Of a stretch of 5,982 nt of DNA, positions 4,959 through 5,982 are shown piece after piece. The number at the start of each line of letters is the position of its first letter. Positions within the stretch are counted from its first letter, which is position 1. The position numbers and the translations under genes were made by a program. Source of the DNA: Micromonosporaceae bacterium. GTDB lineage: Bacteria > Actinomycetota > Actinomycetes > Mycobacteriales > Micromonosporaceae. The stretch lies in contig JADGGF010000287.1 in assembly GCA_019690055.1 (NCBI GenBank), forward strand, positions 1 to 5,982, given 5' to 3'. The notes under the pieces were generated by a model. That model saw only the letters and a program-made list of their open reading frames with translations, was not told the DNA's origin and did not search any database.

Positions 4959-4964
4959 TACCGT
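4959..4964 (+). promoter_or_regulatory. -10 hexamer TACCGT upstream of ftsK
   Basis: TACCGT fits TANNNT and ends seven bases before the ATG at 4972, the same spacing as at murI. A transcript beginning at 4972 would be leaderless for the 12-codon frame starting there and would give ftsK a 26-base leader. No -35 element is recognised. Confidence 0.45.
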
Positions 4965-4971
4965 GAATGCC

Positions 4972-5010
4972 ATGGCTGGCCGACCGCAGAGGGCCGAATG
5001 GCTCGGCTAG
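4972..5010 (+). CDS. Possible 12-codon leaderless upstream ORF overlapping the ftsK start
   Basis: ATG at 4972 opens a 12-codon frame, MAGRPQRAEWLG, that stops at TAG 5008-5010. It lies seven bases after a -10 hexamer. The ftsK ATG (4998) is inside it in another frame, so ribosomes finishing the short frame would stop 13 bases inside ftsK. It may be a coupling or attenuating uORF, the true start of ftsK disrupted by a one-base error, or chance. The peptide itself has no recognisable function. Confidence 0.3.
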   Translation: MAGRPQRAEWLG

Positions 5011-5982
5011 GCGGGCGTCGGGCCGCCCACGAGGCGGCGCATGAGTCGGCGCGCGCCGCCCGAGCGGAGGTCGCACGCGCCCGGCGTGCGGCCGGACGTG
5101 CCACGTCCGGAAAGGGCGGCAAGGCGTCATCGCCGCTGGCCTCGCTCGGTTTCATCGGTGTGGGAATCGCCGGACTCTGGATGGGGCTCGCGCACGCCGT
5201 GGGCTGGGTCGTGCGGGCGATAGGGCGCAAGGCCGCGACCGCCCGGGAGCTCGACCGGTCCCACCGGCGGGACGGCGGCGGGCTGCTGCTCATCGGCCTG
5301 GGCATCGTGTTCGCGGTCGCCGTCTACTGGGGCGGCGGCGGGCCGGTGGGACAGTTCGTCGCCGGCTACACCCGGTTCTGCGTCGGGGCGATCACCGTCG
5401 CCCTGCCACCCCTGCTGTTCCTCGCCGGCATCTGGCTCATGCGCGAGCCGGCGGAGGAGGGCCCGCGCGGCCGGGGCGTGGTGGGCTGGACCTCGCTCAC
5501 CCTGGCCGCCTCCGGACTGCTGCACGTCGGCAAGGGGCAGCCGACCACGGCGGCGGCGATGGACACGGCGGGTGGGTGGCTGGGCCGTCTCGTCGGTGGT
5601 GGGTTGGCTGCGGCCGTGACCCCGGTGGTGGCGGTCATCCTGCTGGTCCTGCTCGCGATCTTCGGCACGCTCGTGGTCACGGCGACGCCGATCAACCGGA
5701 TCCCGTCCCGGCTGGTCGCCCTGTGGCGGTACCTCATCGGCGCCGACGCACCGTCTCCTGTGGAGGGTGAGGTCATCGACGACGAGCTCGCCGACGAGCC
5801 CCGCCCCCGGGCGGTGCGGGGCCGGTCGGCTCGACGGCGGCAGGCCCGGTACGCCGACGCCGAGTTCTACGAGGAGCCGCCGCAGGAGGTGGTCGTCGTG
5901 GAGCGACGGCCCCTGTCGACCCCGTCGGGCGGGCGCGGCGGGGCCCGCGCCCCCGGCGGGCGGGGCGCGGCCCGCGGGGGCG
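4998..5982 (+). CDS. ftsK: FtsK/SpoIIIE-family DNA translocase, N-terminal part, cut by the window edge
   Basis: 328 codons are visible and the frame is open at the right edge. FtsK proteins sit at the division septum and pump chromosomal DNA with a hexameric ATPase motor; that motor is not in the window, so the call rests on the membrane domain. Visible parts are: a basic Ala/Arg-rich start (1-45); a hydrophobic stretch at about 48-73 ending in WVVRAIGRKA; the conserved RELDRSHRRDGGGLLLIGLG (83-102); membrane segments at about 95-111, 129-148, 162-177 and 203-230; then an acidic segment (256-267) and an Arg/Gly-rich linker from about 268 to the edge. ATG 4998 is the only ATG, GTG or TTG in frame after the stop at 4947. 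Its ribosome site is weak (AGAGGG, four bases upstream). Confidence 0.85.
   Translation, partial: MARLGGRRAAHEAAHESARAARAEVARARRAAGRATSGKGGKASSPLASLGFIGVGIAGLWMGLAHAVGWVVRAIGRKAATARELDRSHRRDGGGLLLIGLGIVFAVAVYWGGGGPVGQFVAGYTRFCVGAITVALPPLLFLAGIWLMREPAEEGPRGRGVVGWTSLTLAASGLLHVGKGQPTTAAAMDTAGGWLGRLVGGGLAAAVTPVVAVILLVLLAIFGTLVVTATPINRIPSRLVALWRYLIGADAPSPVEGEVIDDELADEPRPRAVRGRSARRRQARYADAEFYEEPPQEVVVVERRPLSTPSGGRGGARAPGGRGAARGG
5092..5110. repeat. 19-bp perfect palindrome within the ftsK N-terminal coding region
   Basis: CCGGACGTG (5092-5100) and CACGTCCGG (5102-5110) are perfect inverted copies around a single C. It covers codons 32-38 of ftsK in the poorly conserved basic region. It could bind a dimeric protein or form a hairpin in the early message. 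It shares its CCGGACGT core with the palindromes at 957-968 and 4889-4900. Confidence 0.55.

Noticed and set aside
4384..5130. Minus-strand frame of 248 codons over DUF2784 and the ftsK start
   Set aside because: It is antisense to the DUF2784 family match and to the ftsK N-terminus, and its composition is typical of GC-rich shadow frames.
5127..5776. Minus-strand frames over the ftsK membrane region
   Set aside because: The plus frame gives hydrophobic helices and the conserved RELD...HRRDG segment; the minus products are Gln/Pro/Arg-rich with no domain.
1..5982. tRNA, rRNA, CRISPR array, insertion sequence or prophage
   Set aside because: No cloverleaf, spaced direct repeats, transposase motif or terminal inverted repeats with target duplications were seen on either strand.

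Overview
The window looks like chromosomal core DNA from a high-GC actinomycete. GC is very high, most third codon positions are G or C, and three genes start with GTG. The order mec, cysO, cysM, (membrane protein), murI, metallo-beta-lactamase phosphodiesterase matches the cluster known from Mycobacterium (Rv1334 to Rv1339) and Streptomyces. The FtsK-like protein at the right end has an N-terminus of a type I associate with Streptosporangiales and relatives; that placement is inference.

Layout. Positions 39-1832 (+) hold a three-gene cysteine-synthesis operon: the JAMM peptidase Mec, the sulfur-carrier protein CysO and the PLP enzyme CysM. CysM transfers sulfur from CysO thiocarboxylate to O-phosphoserine, and Mec then releases cysteine from the CysO-Cys adduct. 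A long compound inverted repeat (1874-1964) follows and probably separates cysM from a convergent, unidentified three-helix membrane protein (1989-2540, -). A 231-base divergent intergenic region comes next, with promoter candidates in both directions and an operator-like 24-bp dyad (2699-2722). Then come murI (2772-3659, +) and a Rv1339-like metallo-beta-lactamase phosphodiesterase (3656-4396, +), joined by an ATGA overlap. In mycobacteria this pair is followed by rph and rdgB. Here a DUF2784 membrane protein (4465-4869, +) follows instead, and then the start of an ftsK/spoIIIE-family DNA translocase gene (4998 to beyond the right edge, +).

Regulatory style. Three genes (mec, murI, DUF2784) have a TANNNT -10 hexamer ending 6-7 bases before a GTG start, the arrangement expected for leaderless mRNAs. 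A fourth such site, upstream of ftsK, points to a 12-codon upstream ORF rather than to ftsK itself. The other genes have Shine-Dalgarno sequences or overlap their neighbour.

Most of the gene content is ordinary. The points most worth following up are: a CysO whose Gly-Gly end is buried under four extra residues beside a JAMM peptidase; the leaderless uORF overlapping ftsK; the 24-bp dyad upstream of murI; the compound hairpin after cysM; and recurring CCGGACGT palindromes. No mobile element, CRISPR array, tRNA or rRNA was seen.
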